Made by a program: the position numbers and the translations under genes. Under the pieces are notes generated by a model. It did no database searches. It was not told where the DNA came from and saw only the letters and a program-made list of their open reading frames with translations. A stretch of 45,465 bases of DNA from an uncultured Lentisphaerota bacterium (GTDB taxonomy: Bacteria; Verrucomicrobiota; Lentisphaeria; Oligosphaerales; CAITYL01). The stretch spans positions 1-45,465 of the forward strand of contig CAITSE010000347.1 in assembly GCA_903894975.1 (NCBI GenBank), read 5' to 3'. Numbering within the stretch: the stretch's first letter is position 1; each line of letters begins with the position of its first letter. Positions 16,585 through 25,792 of the stretch are shown piece by piece.

Positions 16585-17094
16585 CTAAATCGGAGGATTG
16601 TTCATGGCCCGGTCAATCCATTTATCCGCCAGGCGCTTGTTTTTGGGCACGCCGCGGCCGGCTTGGTAGCACGAGCCAAGGCTGAACTGGGCTAGGCAGT
16701 AGCCCTGTTCCGCCGCCTTGCGATACCATTTCACGGCCAGCTTTTCATCTTTGGCCACGCCGTACCCGTCCAGGTAGCAATCGCCAAGCCGGTTCTGTGC
16801 CCAGGCGTCGCCCTGACCGGCCTTCAGGCGGAACGATGCCAGGACTTTGGCGAACCAGCGTGCGGCCAGCCTCCGGTTCCGGGGCACACCCCGGCCATGT
16901 TGATAACAGCGGCCCAGGAAGAAAAGGGCGTCTTCGCCCCCGTTTGCCGCCGCTTTGCGGTGCCGCTCCACATCCTCTTTCTCTGCTTGGGCGTCGTCGT
17001 CGTTCACGTTCTTGCGTGGCGAGAGACGTTTCGTGGCGGTCGTTTTATCGCACCGGGGCGTCAGCTTGACGGAATTTGATTTGTCGGCACTCAT
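16585..17094 (-). CDS. Sel1-like repeat protein
   Basis: Repeats ALFFLGRCYQHGRGVPRNRRLAARWF / AQNRLGDCYLDGYGVAKDEKLAVKWYRKAAEQG / AQFSLGSCYQAGRGVPKNKRLADKW. Confidence 0.93.
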   Translation of the reverse strand: MSADKSNSVKLTPRCDKTTATKRLSPRKNVNDDDAQAEKEDVERHRKAAANGGEDALFFLGRCYQHGRGVPRNRRLAARWFAKVLASFRLKAGQGDAWAQNRLGDCYLDGYGVAKDEKLAVKWYRKAAEQGYCLAQFSLGSCYQAGRGVPKNKRLADKWIDRAMNNPPI

Positions 17095-17106
17095 GGTGTC
17101 ATCTCC

Positions 17107-19341
17107 TTATGACGGCAAGTTAAAACCAACCCGGCGCGTCGGCAGACCGCTTTTGGCGCCAGCCTCGGCGGCAAGGGCGTCCAGGAGCTTGCGATGGGTC
17201 ATGGAGGTGCGCGGCAGGAAGGTGAACTCCTGCCACACGACCTTAAAGTCACCAGGGGTCAGGTGCTCCAAACGGTGTAACTCGGCCAGTTCCGTCGAGG
17301 CGATCGGCTCTGCCGGCAAGTCGCCGAGGAAGCGCCGGTAGAAGACCTCGCATCCCTCCGGGGCCAGATAGTCGAACTGGACCTTCAGGTTAAACCGGCG
17401 CAGGGCCGCCGGATCCAGGTTTTCCTTGAAGTTCGTGGCGCACAGGAGAATCCCGGCGAAGGATTCCATACTGGCCAGCAGTTCGTTGACTTGGGTCACT
17501 TCCCAGCTCCGGACCGCCTTGGCCCGGGTAGTGAGCAGGCTGTCGGCTTCGTCCAGAAAGAGAATTGCCCGCTCCGCCTGGGCTTTCTCAAAGGCGTCGC
17601 GGATGTTCTTTTCCGTATTCCCCACATAACAATCCAGCAGGTCACTGGCCTGATGTACTGCCAACGGGCGCCCCAGTTCCCGGGCCACATACTTGGCGAA
17701 CTCCGTCTTGCCGCTGCCGGGCGGACCGTACATGAGCAGGTTCATGTTGCGGATGCCGGCTTTGGCGGCCAGGCCTTCTGAAAGATGTTGGTCGAAGCCG
17801 CGCAGGGCGCCCAGCATGTCGGCAAGGGAAGGCTCACCCTTGATCTGAAGTCCGTCCAAGGAATAGCCCTTGGCGTTCTCGGTGGTCTTGTCGAGCTTGA
17901 GTCTGGGGTTGACCAGCTTGAGATGGGATTTGAGGACGCCCGCGACGGTTTCCACTGCGAGCGACTTGCCGGCTTCAGGCGAGTTTTCCTGGCACAGCGC
18001 ACGCCGGACATTGCGCACCGCCAAGTCAATACCGCCGGCATTGATGGCATACCGGCTGGCGAGTTCCTGGATTTCCGCGTCGGGAAAAACCGTCACTCCA
18101 TGTTTCGTTAGACACTGACGCCACACTCGTTGCCGCTGTTCCTGGGTGAACGCGGAGAACCTCACTGCATAGTCAAAGCGGCGGCAGGTGGACGGGTCGA
18201 TGCCGCCATGATCATTGGTGATCCACACCACGGCCCCCCGGTGCTTGTCCATCAACTCGTTGATGGTCCCCTTGTCCCCGTCGTGGGTCGGCGTAAACTG
18301 TTGGAAAAAACCGCCACCCTGCCGGCGGCTGTTGAGCATTTCGTCCGCCTCATCCACAATGATCAGGCTACGTTGCAGGTCCACGGATTCAAGGCAGGCG
18401 CTAAGTGCGGCATAGCGAAAAACCTCTTTACGGTCATCTGCGTCGGCCTTAATCTGATTGATTTCATAAACGGTAAGACCCATGGCTTGGCCGAGCGACC
18501 GGGCCAGGGCGGTCTTGCCGGAGCCGGGAACGCCGTATAAGAGCAAATTCACTCCTTCCCGGCGTGGATCCCGGTTGCGAATCATCATCTGCATCATCCG
18601 GATGTCCTCCTGGAGTAGGGAGTGCGCCTCCAACTCCAAGGCGTCTTCGGTGCATTTTCGGAAGTACCGGGAGGAAAGAGGCTCTTCCGTCAGCCCGTTG
18701 AGGAACTCCGCGCAGGTAGAGGAAAGGTCAAAATCATGGTCCACAAACCCATACTTTCGCAGAGGAGCGTCGGCACCCATCTCCGCCTTGATCACATGGG
18801 CTGGCATGTCCAGCATCGAGGTAAAAAGCTGGCGGCGGCCGGAAAGATTGTTCATGCCCCGGCTTACGCAGAGTGCCCGCTGGAAAGATTGGTATTCAGC
18901 TATCAAGTAGGTAGCGGCCAGGCATTCGCAGGCACAAGGGCTAAGGGAGAACAGGTGGAGAATCTCGTTCAGCCGCAGCAAATAGGAGTCGTTTTTAGTG
19001 CGTTTTTTAAGTAGGGTTTTCACCTTGTTATCGTAAGGTTTCAGGAACATTGCCTTCCATGTTGCCGAAGCCCCAGTGTTCCAATAGCGATCCAGGCGGC
19101 TGAGCATTGCACGGAAGGGCGGAACGTAATCATCCTTTGGGCATGAGGCGGGGAACTCCGCGGGCAGGACGGCTTGCGGGAGCTTGGAAAGCGGTAAGTA
19201 GGTATCGAGCAGTATGAAGATGTCTTCATCGAGCCGGAGCGTTTCGCTCCGAAGCAAGTTGAGGCTAAATTCCAACATCTTGGCGCGAAGATAGGCGCTG
19301 GTTTCCGTTCTCTTGGACTTGTCTTGGCGTGTGCGGGGCAT
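17107..19341 (-). CDS. Tandem AAA+ ATPase (two AAA modules)
   Basis: Module 1 GVPGSGKTALARSLG / SLIIVDEADEML; module 2 GPPGSGKTEFAKYVA / AILFLDEADSLL with CATNFKENLDPAALRRF. Start at MPRTRQDKSK chosen because GAGGAGA precedes it. Confidence 0.9.
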   Translation of the reverse strand: MPRTRQDKSKRTETSAYLRAKMLEFSLNLLRSETLRLDEDIFILLDTYLPLSKLPQAVLPAEFPASCPKDDYVPPFRAMLSRLDRYWNTGASATWKAMFLKPYDNKVKTLLKKRTKNDSYLLRLNEILHLFSLSPCACECLAATYLIAEYQSFQRALCVSRGMNNLSGRRQLFTSMLDMPAHVIKAEMGADAPLRKYGFVDHDFDLSSTCAEFLNGLTEEPLSSRYFRKCTEDALELEAHSLLQEDIRMMQMMIRNRDPRREGVNLLLYGVPGSGKTALARSLGQAMGLTVYEINQIKADADDRKEVFRYAALSACLESVDLQRSLIIVDEADEMLNSRRQGGGFFQQFTPTHDGDKGTINELMDKHRGAVVWITNDHGGIDPSTCRRFDYAVRFSAFTQEQRQRVWRQCLTKHGVTVFPDAEIQELASRYAINAGGIDLAVRNVRRALCQENSPEAGKSLAVETVAGVLKSHLKLVNPRLKLDKTTENAKGYSLDGLQIKGEPSLADMLGALRGFDQHLSEGLAAKAGIRNMNLLMYGPPGSGKTEFAKYVARELGRPLAVHQASDLLDCYVGNTEKNIRDAFEKAQAERAILFLDEADSLLTTRAKAVRSWEVTQVNELLASMESFAGILLCATNFKENLDPAALRRFNLKVQFDYLAPEGCEVFYRRFLGDLPAEPIASTELAELHRLEHLTPGDFKVVWQEFTFLPRTSMTHRKLLDALAAEAGAKSGLPTRRVGFNLPS

Positions 19342-19403
19342 GACGGGTCTCCTCATGGCTAAGCGGTTTTCATATCTAAAAGAACAGCTTAATCATTTAC
19401 CCA

Positions 19404-19433
19404 GGACATATTCTGTCCGGGGTGTGAGAATAT
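19404..19433. promoter_or_regulatory. Overlapping dyads in the divergent WYL/AAA+ promoter region
   Basis: GGACA-TATTC-TGTCC (19404-19418) and ATATTCT-N12-AGAATAT (19408-19433) between divergent starts 19341 and 19470. Confidence 0.5.
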
Positions 19434-19469
19434 CTTGTTTTCAGGTTTAATTGAAGTTGGAGACAGGTC

Positions 19470-20462
19470 ATGCACAACAAGCAGATGCGACGGTTGGTCC
19501 GGTTCGTCGAGGAACTGAAGCGCAACCGGTTCCCCAACACGGAGAGCTTTGCCCGGCGGCTGACGGAGCTGGACCTTTCCGAGAACCTGCCGCTGGCGAC
19601 CTCCTCCAAGACCGTGCAGCGCGACATTCGTTTCCTGAAGGACGAACTGCACGCGCCCATCGACTACAGCCCGGAGGACAAGGGCTATTACCTCACCGAC
19701 CCTGACTGGCAGCTACCTTCTCTGAGCCTGTCGAAGGACGAACTCTTTGCCGCCTTGTTCTGTAGCCACATTGGGGAACGCTTCCTGCCGTCGGCCTCCA
19801 TGCGGCAGGAATTGGAAGAGGTGAAAAATCTTCAGCTTGCCGCCGGGGAGCCGGGGCGTCTGGATCTTGGCGTCATGGAATCCCTGGTGGTGGCCACGGG
19901 GGCGTCCCTGCCGCTGGACCACGCCCTGACGCCGCTCATCCTCCAGGCCTGGAAAGAGGCACGCTCCCTGGTCATCACCTACAACCGCGGCTATGACAAC
20001 GAAGTCGTTGACCGCACCATCGACATCCACGCGCTGTTTCTCACCGCCGGCGCCTGGTATGCCCGCGCCTACTGCCATTTGCGCGAGGAGATGCGTTCCT
20101 TTGCCCTCCACCGGATCAAGAACGCGACTCTGCTGCCGGCGACCTTTGCGCGTTCGGCCGCGGTGGTGGCAGAGGTGAAGCGCGGCGAGGTGTTCGACTA
20201 CGGGTTTGTCCGGGACATCCGCCTGGAGGTCAAGCCCCATCGCGCCCTGTACTTCAAGGAGCGCACCTGGTTCCCCGGACAACAGATCCAGGAGAATGCC
20301 GACGGCTCCCTGACCGTCCAGTACCCGGCCATCCCCGAGCCGGCCTTCTTCCCCTGGGTCTTTTCCTTCATGGGCTCCGTCACGGTCCTGGCGCCGGCCA
20401 GCGCCCGCGAAACCCTCCGCGCCTGTACCGCAAGCATGGCCCAGGCCCACGGCGGGGGATGA
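19470..20462 (+). CDS. HTH + WYL-domain transcriptional regulator
   Basis: MHNKQMRRLVRFVEELKRNRFPNTESFARRLTEL...SSKTVQRDIRFLKDEL...VVDRTIDIHALFLTAGAWYARAYCHLREEMRSFALHRI. Confidence 0.9.
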   Translation: MHNKQMRRLVRFVEELKRNRFPNTESFARRLTELDLSENLPLATSSKTVQRDIRFLKDELHAPIDYSPEDKGYYLTDPDWQLPSLSLSKDELFAALFCSHIGERFLPSASMRQELEEVKNLQLAAGEPGRLDLGVMESLVVATGASLPLDHALTPLILQAWKEARSLVITYNRGYDNEVVDRTIDIHALFLTAGAWYARAYCHLREEMRSFALHRIKNATLLPATFARSAAVVAEVKRGEVFDYGFVRDIRLEVKPHRALYFKERTWFPGQQIQENADGSLTVQYPAIPEPAFFPWVFSFMGSVTVLAPASARETLRACTASMAQAHGGG

Positions 20463-20857
20463 AAATTGCGCATCACCCGACCATTTTCAGAGGCTGGCCA
20501 CGGAAAATAACGCCCCCTCTTACACGACAAAACTTCCGTGGAGGATAGAACTCGCCTAATTTAAGTTACAACAATTTCAACCCAAAAATGTTAAGCGTAG
20601 TTTTTTGTCAAAGTCCAAGCATGACCCACTGTCACACCTACCAAGAATTGTGGTATTTTGAAAATTTCAGATTCTGGCGCGGCGCGTCTTGATCTTTCGT
20701 TAGAACAAAGAGTTAGATATTAAATGGACTGTGGTATTTTTGTGGTATTTACTCGCCTACATTCATACTTTTTCATGCTCACTGATAGTTTCTCATAGCT
20801 TTGCCAGATCAGGACTTCAGCACACTTCACATTTACTTGCAATATAAAGAGTTAATA

Positions 20858-20933
<76 letters not shown>

Positions 20934-21000
20934 GGATGAATATGATAAGGCGGTCGGAATATGGCCGGATTGAGGATGAAAGCAACCGGAATGGCAGGGA

Positions 21001-21885
21001 TCAGGGGACGAAAGGCGGCAGCTTGGGGGTATAGCGGCGCCACTCGTCGGGTTGCCAGAAGACGCGGGCCAGGAAGAGTCCCTGCGCGGGCGCCGAGTCG
21101 GCGGCCGCGCCGCGGTTGCGGGCGGCGAGAACCTCGTGGACAGCGTGGGGGGGACAGGAGCCGCGGCCGACATGCAGCAGGAAACCGGCAATGGCACGGA
21201 CCATTTTATAAAGAAAACTCTCACCCAGAACGTTGAGATAGACCCAGGAACCGTCCCGGATGACCTCGACTTTCCACAGGCGGCGGACGGTGTCCTCGCG
21301 GGCGCCGTGCTTGTCGTTGGCGGCGAAGGAGGCGAAGTCGTGCTCGCCCACGAAGGCGGAGGCCGCCTCGGCCATGGCCGCGGTGTCAAGAACGCGGTTG
21401 GGATAGATCCAGGCATAACGGGCGGCGAAAGGGGATGTCTGATCTTGGTTGGAGATCACATAGGTGTAAGCCTTGCCGATGGCGCTGTGGCGAGCGTGGA
21501 ACGCGGGTTCCCGGAGTTCGGCCGCCTGCACGCGGATGGCGGCCGGCAACCACCGGTTGAGAACGTAGCGGACCTGTTCCGGAGTCAGCTCCGGCAACAC
21601 TTCCAGCTCTGGCGGCAGAGAGAAGGTGACGTGCTGGTCCAGGGCATGGACCCCGGCATCGGTGCGGCTGGTGGCCGCCAGGCGCAGGGCGGGGGCGCGA
21701 AAAAGCAGGCGCAGGCGCTTCTCCAGTTCGCCGTGGATGGTAGGCGCGTGCGGCTGAACCTGCCAACCGCTGTAGGCCGCGCCATCATAGCTCAAGGCCA
21801 GATGCCAGACGGGTCGTCCGGCGGATCCGGCCGGAAGCGAAGCGGCGGCGCGATCCGGGAGCTTCATGACATCCACATCCGTCAT
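21001..21885 (-). CDS. truA: tRNA pseudouridine(38-40) synthase TruA
   Basis: HLALSYDGAAYSGWQVQPHAPTIHGELEKRL...AATSRTDAGVHALDQHVTF. Confidence 0.96.
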   Translation of the reverse strand: MTDVDVMKLPDRAAASLPAGSAGRPVWHLALSYDGAAYSGWQVQPHAPTIHGELEKRLRLLFRAPALRLAATSRTDAGVHALDQHVTFSLPPELEVLPELTPEQVRYVLNRWLPAAIRVQAAELREPAFHARHSAIGKAYTYVISNQDQTSPFAARYAWIYPNRVLDTAAMAEAASAFVGEHDFASFAANDKHGAREDTVRRLWKVEVIRDGSWVYLNVLGESFLYKMVRAIAGFLLHVGRGSCPPHAVHEVLAARNRGAAADSAPAQGLFLARVFWQPDEWRRYTPKLPPFVP

Positions 21886-21917
21886 GGCAGAGGCTTCGTC
21901 CCGGACCGCGGTGGAGG

Positions 21918-22634
21918 TTATTCCTCGACAAACAGGAGGCGACCGCAGTTGGCGCAGGCGGGGAGCTGGCCCTTGACCGCATTGACCCGGATCTGGGCGG
22001 TGACATTCATGTTACAGCCGCCGCAGGTGCCGGAACGAACCGGCACCAGAGCCCGGTAGTTCGGATCCTGGGCGCCGCGGCCGGAGCGCATGCGTTCGTA
22101 GCGGGAACAGATTTCGGGCGGCAGGGCTTCCAGGAAGGGCTTGCGGGCGGCCCGCATTTTCTCCACTTCCAGGCGGCAGTTGCGGGCGCGAGTTTCCAAA
22201 TCTTCAACGGCGCTTTTGACGCGCTGACGGGTGGCCTCGAGCTTGTGATTTTCCTGCTCAAGCGTGTACTTGGCTTTTTCCAAATCACCCATGGCGACGA
22301 GCTGCTTGTCTTCCAAACCGACAACCTGCAGGCGGCAGGTCTCGATCTGGTGAAGGGCCGCCTTGTACTCATCATTGCTCTTGATCATGGCCGACTTGGA
22401 CTGGAAATCGCGCATCCGGATGCGGACGGTTTCGATGTCAAGTTCGACGCTCTTGACGATCTTTTCCGCCGTACGGATCTGATCGCGTACGGTGGCGAGG
22501 CCCTGTTCGCCGGCGAGAAGTTCGGTTTCGGCGCGCTTTTTCTCGACGGGGACGGCCCGTAGTTGCGCCTCAAGCTTGGCCAGGCGTTGATCGCGGTCCT
22601 GGATTTCCAGCAATTGACGGATCGAGTCCAGCAT
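21918..22634 (-). CDS. C4-type zinc-ribbon coiled-coil protein (zf-RING_7/CdsZ-like)
   Basis: Coiled coil followed by GTCGGCNMNVTAQIRVNAVKGQLPACANCGRLLFVEE. Confidence 0.88.
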   Translation of the reverse strand: MLDSIRQLLEIQDRDQRLAKLEAQLRAVPVEKKRAETELLAGEQGLATVRDQIRTAEKIVKSVELDIETVRIRMRDFQSKSAMIKSNDEYKAALHQIETCRLQVVGLEDKQLVAMGDLEKAKYTLEQENHKLEATRQRVKSAVEDLETRARNCRLEVEKMRAARKPFLEALPPEICSRYERMRSGRGAQDPNYRALVPVRSGTCGGCNMNVTAQIRVNAVKGQLPACANCGRLLFVEE

Positions 22635-22833
22635 AATAAAGGCGCGTCCTGACCAAGGTGGGGTGCCGGCCCGGGACAGCCGGGAAAAGGTACTATAGTC
22701 CGGGGAGTCCGGTTGTCAGGCGCAACGGGCAGGAAATCGACGATTTTGTCCGTTTTGCCGGAAACCATGGGTGGATTATAGTAAGTGGTTTCGTTTCCTC
22801 ACCTCTCAAAACCCCCAACGAAAGGGTCATCCC

Positions 22834-23004
22834 ATGCCCGCCGTCGTCAGCAAAGATAAATGCACCGGTTGCGAAGCCTGCGTCAACACCTGCCCGGTCG
22901 AAGCCATCAAGATAGAAACCGGCAAAGCCTGCGTTTCCGACGCCTGCGTGGACTGCGGCCAGTGCGTGGACGCCTGCCCAGTCACCGCGATCGAGATGAA
23001 GTAA
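22834..23004 (+). CDS. 2[4Fe-4S] ferredoxin
   Basis: MPAVVSKDKCTGCEACVNTCPVEAIKIETGKACVSDACVDCGQCVDACPVTAIEMK. Confidence 0.95.
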   Translation: MPAVVSKDKCTGCEACVNTCPVEAIKIETGKACVSDACVDCGQCVDACPVTAIEMK

Positions 23005-23030
23005 AAAACGCGACATCGCGTTTTTTTTTT
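23003..23030 (+). terminator. Hairpin + T10 after the ferredoxin gene
   Basis: aaaaaacgcgacatcgcgtttttttttt. Confidence 0.7.
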
Positions 23031-23034
23031 CAAC

Positions 23035-23072
23035 TAAAAAAGGCGGCGGGTGCAGACCCGCCGCCTTTTTTG
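23035..23072. terminator. Rho-independent terminator (bidirectional-looking)
   Basis: aaaaaaGGCGGCGGGTgcagACCCGCCGCCtttttt perfect stem. Confidence 0.85.
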
Positions 23073-23215
23073 TATTTCCGACGGGCCGTATTTTTTCGCA
23101 GCGCCACAATAACGGCGGAGAAGTTGACGTTCTTAAGGATAAGAGTGCCGGCCGCAAGCGAGGCATGAAGCAAACGCTGCCGCCGGCAGAAAACCAACCC
23201 CAAGGGATCCGAATC

Positions 23216-23653
23216 ATGAAATCTGCCATCACGCTTGCGGCCGCCGCGGCCTTGACCGTCTGTACCCTCAGCCTCCAAGCCCAGGACGCCCCCGTCGCCG
23301 CCAAACCGGAAGGCGCAGCTCCCGCGACGGCCCGTGACGGCGGCGCGCAGTCCAATCGCCCCCGTTTCCAAAATCCCATCGTCACCGCCCTTGACGCCAA
23401 TGCTGACGGGACCCTTGACGCCCAGGAAATGGCCGCCGCTCCGGAAGCGCTGAAGAAGTTGGACAAGAACAACGACGGCAAGCTCACGCCCGATGAACTC
23501 CGTCCCGCGCGTCCCGCCGGCATGGATGCCGCGGGCGGCAACCGCGGCGGCGACCGCACCAACGGCGGCGCCAACCGTGGCGGCGGCGACCGGCCGGCGG
23601 CAACCCCGGCGGTCCCGGCGGCAAATGCGGCCCCGGCTCCGGCCAATCCGTAA
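23216..23653 (+). CDS. Secreted EF-hand domain protein
   Basis: Signal peptide MKSAITLAAAAALTVCTLSLQAQ; EF-hand loops DANADGTLDAQE and DKNNDGKLTPDE. Confidence 0.85.
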   Translation: MKSAITLAAAAALTVCTLSLQAQDAPVAAKPEGAAPATARDGGAQSNRPRFQNPIVTALDANADGTLDAQEMAAAPEALKKLDKNNDGKLTPDELRPARPAGMDAAGGNRGGDRTNGGANRGGGDRPAATPAVPAANAAPAPANP

Positions 23654-23815
23654 CCCAATTTCGAACCGTACGGTCCCGGGGAATCAAGCGGGTCCCATTC
23701 AGGAGCGACCGCCACCACAAGGTGACGGCGCTTCTTTTTTGAAAGAATCATCCGCGCCATGCGTCCAGCCGCCGCGGCAGAGACGCCCGTCCGCACCGAT
23801 TCCGATTCGAGCGGG

Positions 23816-24835
23816 CTACGGGTACGGCGCGCCGACGAGCAGGTTGCGGAGCGCTTCCGGGGCCAGACCAAGGCGCATGCCCTCGGCGAGGCGCGTCCGG
23901 TTCAGCCGTTCCACCTGCCGGAGTACGGGATAGGCGGCCACGCTCCAGCCGGGCCGGTGCAGCGCATAAAACCGGCGCCGCGCCCGGGCCAGAAGAAGTT
24001 CCAGGAGCCGCGGTTCCGCCATCTCCGGGGAGGCCGCGCCGTCCAAGGTACGGCGGTAGAGCGACGGGATTTCCCGCGGAAGCCGCCGCGGATCGGCCAA
24101 TTCCGCCAAAGCGTCAAGGGCGGCGGGGGTCATCCGCGAGCATCCCGACGCGGCCAGCAACCCGCGCACCCGGTCCGGCGGCAGATGAAACCATGCCGCA
24201 TTTCGCAGGGCCACGCCAAGATTAAAGATATCCAGTTGCAGCCCGGCTAGTTCCACCGCCGCAGGCCGCAGGGCTTCCGGACAGGCAGCGGCGCGGGCCG
24301 CCAATTCCTCCAGGAAAAACCGGTCCAGGCGGGCCGCGGCGCCAAACCCGTCGCGATCCCGGTCCAGCTCAGTGAAGATGGCAACCACTGCCGGCCGGCA
24401 CGCCACTGGCGGCAGCAGGGCGGCGGCGGCGCCGCCGGTCCGGGCCTGCCACAGTTCCGGCGGCAGCGGCGGGAGATCGGGCGAAGCGATCAGGAGCGCC
24501 TGAAGTTCCGCCGGAGGCAGCGGTTCCAGACAATGCCGGAGCAACACGCCGAGATCCTCCAGCCAGAAGCGCAGGAGATGCCACTCCAAGTAGGCGCCGG
24601 CGGCGGAATCCCGGTCCAGGCGGGAAGCGAGGTCGGCGAGTTCGGCGATCGTGTCAACGGCCGCCTGTTTCTGCGCCGCGGCGGGATTTGGGAAACCGGC
24701 GGCCGGCGGCGGTATGCCGGAACCGTCTTCGACAGCCTTCAGCAGGTCCGGACCGGCCAGAGCGCGACCCCAGCGCGCATGCAACCTGGCGGCCAGACCG
24801 CCAAGGCTCGCGGGAGTGGAGGGAAAGCCGTTCAT
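23816..24835 (-). CDS. V-type ATPase subunit C (AC39)-like
   Basis: LQLDIFNLGVALRNAAWFHLPPDRVRGLL ... YPVLRQVERLNRTRLAEGMRLGLAPEALRNLLV. Confidence 0.7.
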   Translation of the reverse strand: MNGFPSTPASLGGLAARLHARWGRALAGPDLLKAVEDGSGIPPPAAGFPNPAAAQKQAAVDTIAELADLASRLDRDSAAGAYLEWHLLRFWLEDLGVLLRHCLEPLPPAELQALLIASPDLPPLPPELWQARTGGAAAALLPPVACRPAVVAIFTELDRDRDGFGAAARLDRFFLEELAARAAACPEALRPAAVELAGLQLDIFNLGVALRNAAWFHLPPDRVRGLLAASGCSRMTPAALDALAELADPRRLPREIPSLYRRTLDGAASPEMAEPRLLELLLARARRRFYALHRPGWSVAAYPVLRQVERLNRTRLAEGMRLGLAPEALRNLLVGAPYP

Positions 24836-25164
24836 AAATCAGGGCCAGAGGACAGCGGCCGGGTCAGGTGCGGCAACACCGCGGCGACCGCCTGCGGCAG
24901 CCGGGCACGCAACCGTTGCTCACGCTTGAGCCCGGTGGCGTCGGCCTCCGTCAGGGTGCGGTCACGCTCTGCCGCGGCGGCGACCGCCAAAGCCTGACTG
25001 CGGGCGGCAACCAGAACCGCAGTTTCCACCCGTTCCTGCGCCGTCCGTTCCGCGGCCTGACGCCGGGCGGCGGCCGCGATTTCCACGGCCTCGCGTTCGG
25101 CGGCGGCTTTCAGCTCCGCAGCCTGACGCTCCGTCTCCAGCAGGCGCTGCAGGACGTCGTCCAT
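24832..25164 (-). CDS. V-type ATPase subunit G/H-like coiled-coil protein
   Basis: MDDVLQRLLETERQAAELKAAAEREAVEIAAAARRQAAER...; ATGA overlap with the subunit C-like gene. Confidence 0.55.
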   Translation of the reverse strand: MDDVLQRLLETERQAAELKAAAEREAVEIAAAARRQAAERTAQERVETAVLVAARSQALAVAAAAERDRTLTEADATGLKREQRLRARLPQAVAAVLPHLTRPLSSGPDL

Positions 25165-25167
25165 CCC

Positions 25168-25621
25168 TCATTCCTCCTGACGGATGATCTCCATCACTTC
25201 CGCCGCCGTGCCGGCCTGACGCAGACGCGCCATAAAGCCTGGCAGGGAAAACAGGCGGCTGATTTCCGCCAACGTCTCAATGTGCGGCCCGGGATTCCCG
25301 GTTTCGGCCAGCACCATGATGACCACATAAACCGGCTCACCATCCAGCGACTGGTAATCAATCCCCCGCTTCGAGATACCCATGGCCACGAGCAGGCTCC
25401 GGACGTCCTTGACCTTGCCGTGCGGCAGAGCCAGTCCGCGGGAGATACCCGTGCTCATCTTGGCTTCCCGTTCCAGCAACGCCGTCAGTGCGGCGTCCTG
25501 ATCGTGGAGCAGTTTCCGGTCAACAAACAGCCGGACTAATTCGCCGAACAGCGCCCCCCTTCTCTTGGCTCTCCAACCCGACCTTGATCAAGGCCGGCTG
25601 TAATTTTTCCGAAAGCTTCAT
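25168..25621 (-). pseudogene. PTS EIIA (PtsN-like) gene interrupted by an apparent +1 frameshift in a G6 tract
   Basis: Frame 1: MKLSEKLQPALIKVGLESQEK; after dropping one G at 25554-25559: GALFGELVRLFVDRKLLHDQDAALTALLEREAKMSTGISRGLALPHGKVKDV... Confidence 0.8.
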
Positions 25622-25696
25622 ACCAATGATTCCGCCATTCGTCTGCGCCACAAAACTCGGGATGGTGACCCGCAGCAGTTGGCGCGTACTGTAACC

Positions 25697-25738
25697 AGCG
25701 GAACCGGCCAGGTCAAGACCCCGGTTGCCGGTTCCGCT
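25697..25738. repeat. 12-bp perfect inverted repeat downstream of the glycosyltransferase gene
   Basis: agcggaaccggc N18 gccggttccgct. Confidence 0.75.
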
Positions 25739-25792
25739 TAGGATTGTGATACTTGAACCGCTGAATCCGCGCCGCCAAGCCCTGGCGCCGGC

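Noticed and set aside
20649-20750. Three TGTGGTATTT copies as a CRISPR-like array
   Set aside because: Repeats too short and irregularly spaced; no cas genes. Kept only as a junction feature.
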